Assembly (NCBI GenBank): GCA_024762745.1
Contig: JANTGV010000061.1
Location: 1-6,831, forward strand
DNA length: 6,831 nt
Reading direction: 5' to 3'
Source of the DNA: Sulfurimonas sp.
GTDB taxonomy: Bacteria > Campylobacterota > Campylobacteria > Campylobacterales > Sulfurimonadaceae
Shown piece after piece: positions 6,652 to 6,831 of the stretch; the stretch's first letter is position 1, and every line of letters starts with the position of its first letter. A program made the position numbers and the translations under genes. Under the pieces are notes generated by a model. That model saw only the letters and a program-made list of their open reading frames with translations, was not told the DNA's origin and ran no database searches.

Positions 6652-6831
6652 ATGAAAAATATAATATATTTAATTTTATTTGCTTTGTATGGGCATGCTG
6701 CCTCCTTGAGTTTAAATGAAGCAAAAGATTATAATCAAACATATTCAATTGTGCATATCAAAGATAAGATACCATTTATTTGTAAGATACAGATGCAAAA
6801 TGATTTTAAAGATATTATTGTGTGTACATTT
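6652..6831 (+). CDS. pflA: Exported protein, probable flagellar motor protein PflA, N-terminal fragment (3' end outside window)
   Basis: An open frame of 60 codons runs to the window edge. It begins MKNIIYLILFALYGHAASLS: a short basic start, a hydrophobic core at about residues 4-13 and a likely signal peptidase site after A16 or A17, so the product is exported to the periplasm. The mature part reads as a mixed polar segment with two cysteines (C44, C58). PflA is a repeat-rich periplasmic protein needed for flagellar rotation and forms part of the disc and stator scaffold of the motor. The identification rests on gene order (in C. jejuni and H. pylori, as I recall, pflA follows nuoN), on the signal peptide, and on a general likeness of the early segment with its PFICK and VCTF patterns. 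No ribosome binding site precedes the ATG. An alternative in-frame TTG at 6610, 9 bases after AAAGGAG, would extend the protein by 14 residues but spoil the signal peptide. The catalogue name is uncertain; the exported nature is well supported. Confidence 0.62.
   Translation, partial: MKNIIYLILFALYGHAASLSLNEAKDYNQTYSIVHIKDKIPFICKIQMQNDFKDIIVCTF

Overview
The window is one continuous plus-strand run of respiratory complex I (NADH-quinone oxidoreductase type, nuo) genes, followed by a short intergenic region and the start of a gene for an exported protein. The DNA is AT-rich, the genes overlap or nearly touch, and the protein sequences have the flavour of Campylobacterota (Epsilonproteobacteria) such as Sulfurimonas or Sulfurovum. 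Examples are the CIGCGLCEKIC motif of NuoI, the [10 protein letters not shown] motif of NuoM and the [10 protein letters not shown] motif of NuoN. The gene order nuoN followed by a pflA-like gene is also the one I recall from Campylobacter jejuni and Helicobacter pylori. The genus cannot be fixed from the sequence alone.

Layout: 1-126 is the 3' end of nuoH. nuoI (about 136-753), nuoJ (about 760-1353), nuoK (1350-1652), nuoL (1656-3542), nuoM (3554-5080) and nuoN (5080-6573) follow. Gaps are 11 bases or fewer, and nuoJ/nuoK and nuoM/nuoN overlap. Each start has a purine-rich Shine-Dalgarno sequence, usually inside or across the end of the preceding gene, so the genes are very probably co-transcribed and translationally coupled. 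The 78-base region 6574-6651 holds a perfect 8-bp hairpin, a second stem that competes with it, and an excellent extended -10 promoter element. The promoter sits directly in front of a reading frame (6652 to the window end) that begins with a signal peptide and is probably pflA, a periplasmic flagellar-motor scaffold protein.

How the genes work together: NuoI carries two 4Fe-4S clusters that pass electrons to the quinone site next to NuoH. NuoJ and NuoK link this region to the three antiporter-like subunits NuoN, NuoM and NuoL, each with the glutamate and lysines expected of a proton channel. Together they form most of the membrane arm that converts quinone reduction into proton motive force. 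The flagellar motor uses that same force, which gives the neighbouring pflA an appealing, but only inferred, functional link.

The coding part looks intact and ordinary, with no frameshift, mobile element, CRISPR array or RNA gene. The observations most worth a second look are the structured promoter region before the pflA-like gene, the probable leaderless start of that gene, and lineage-specific changes at normally conserved positions of the proton-channel subunits.
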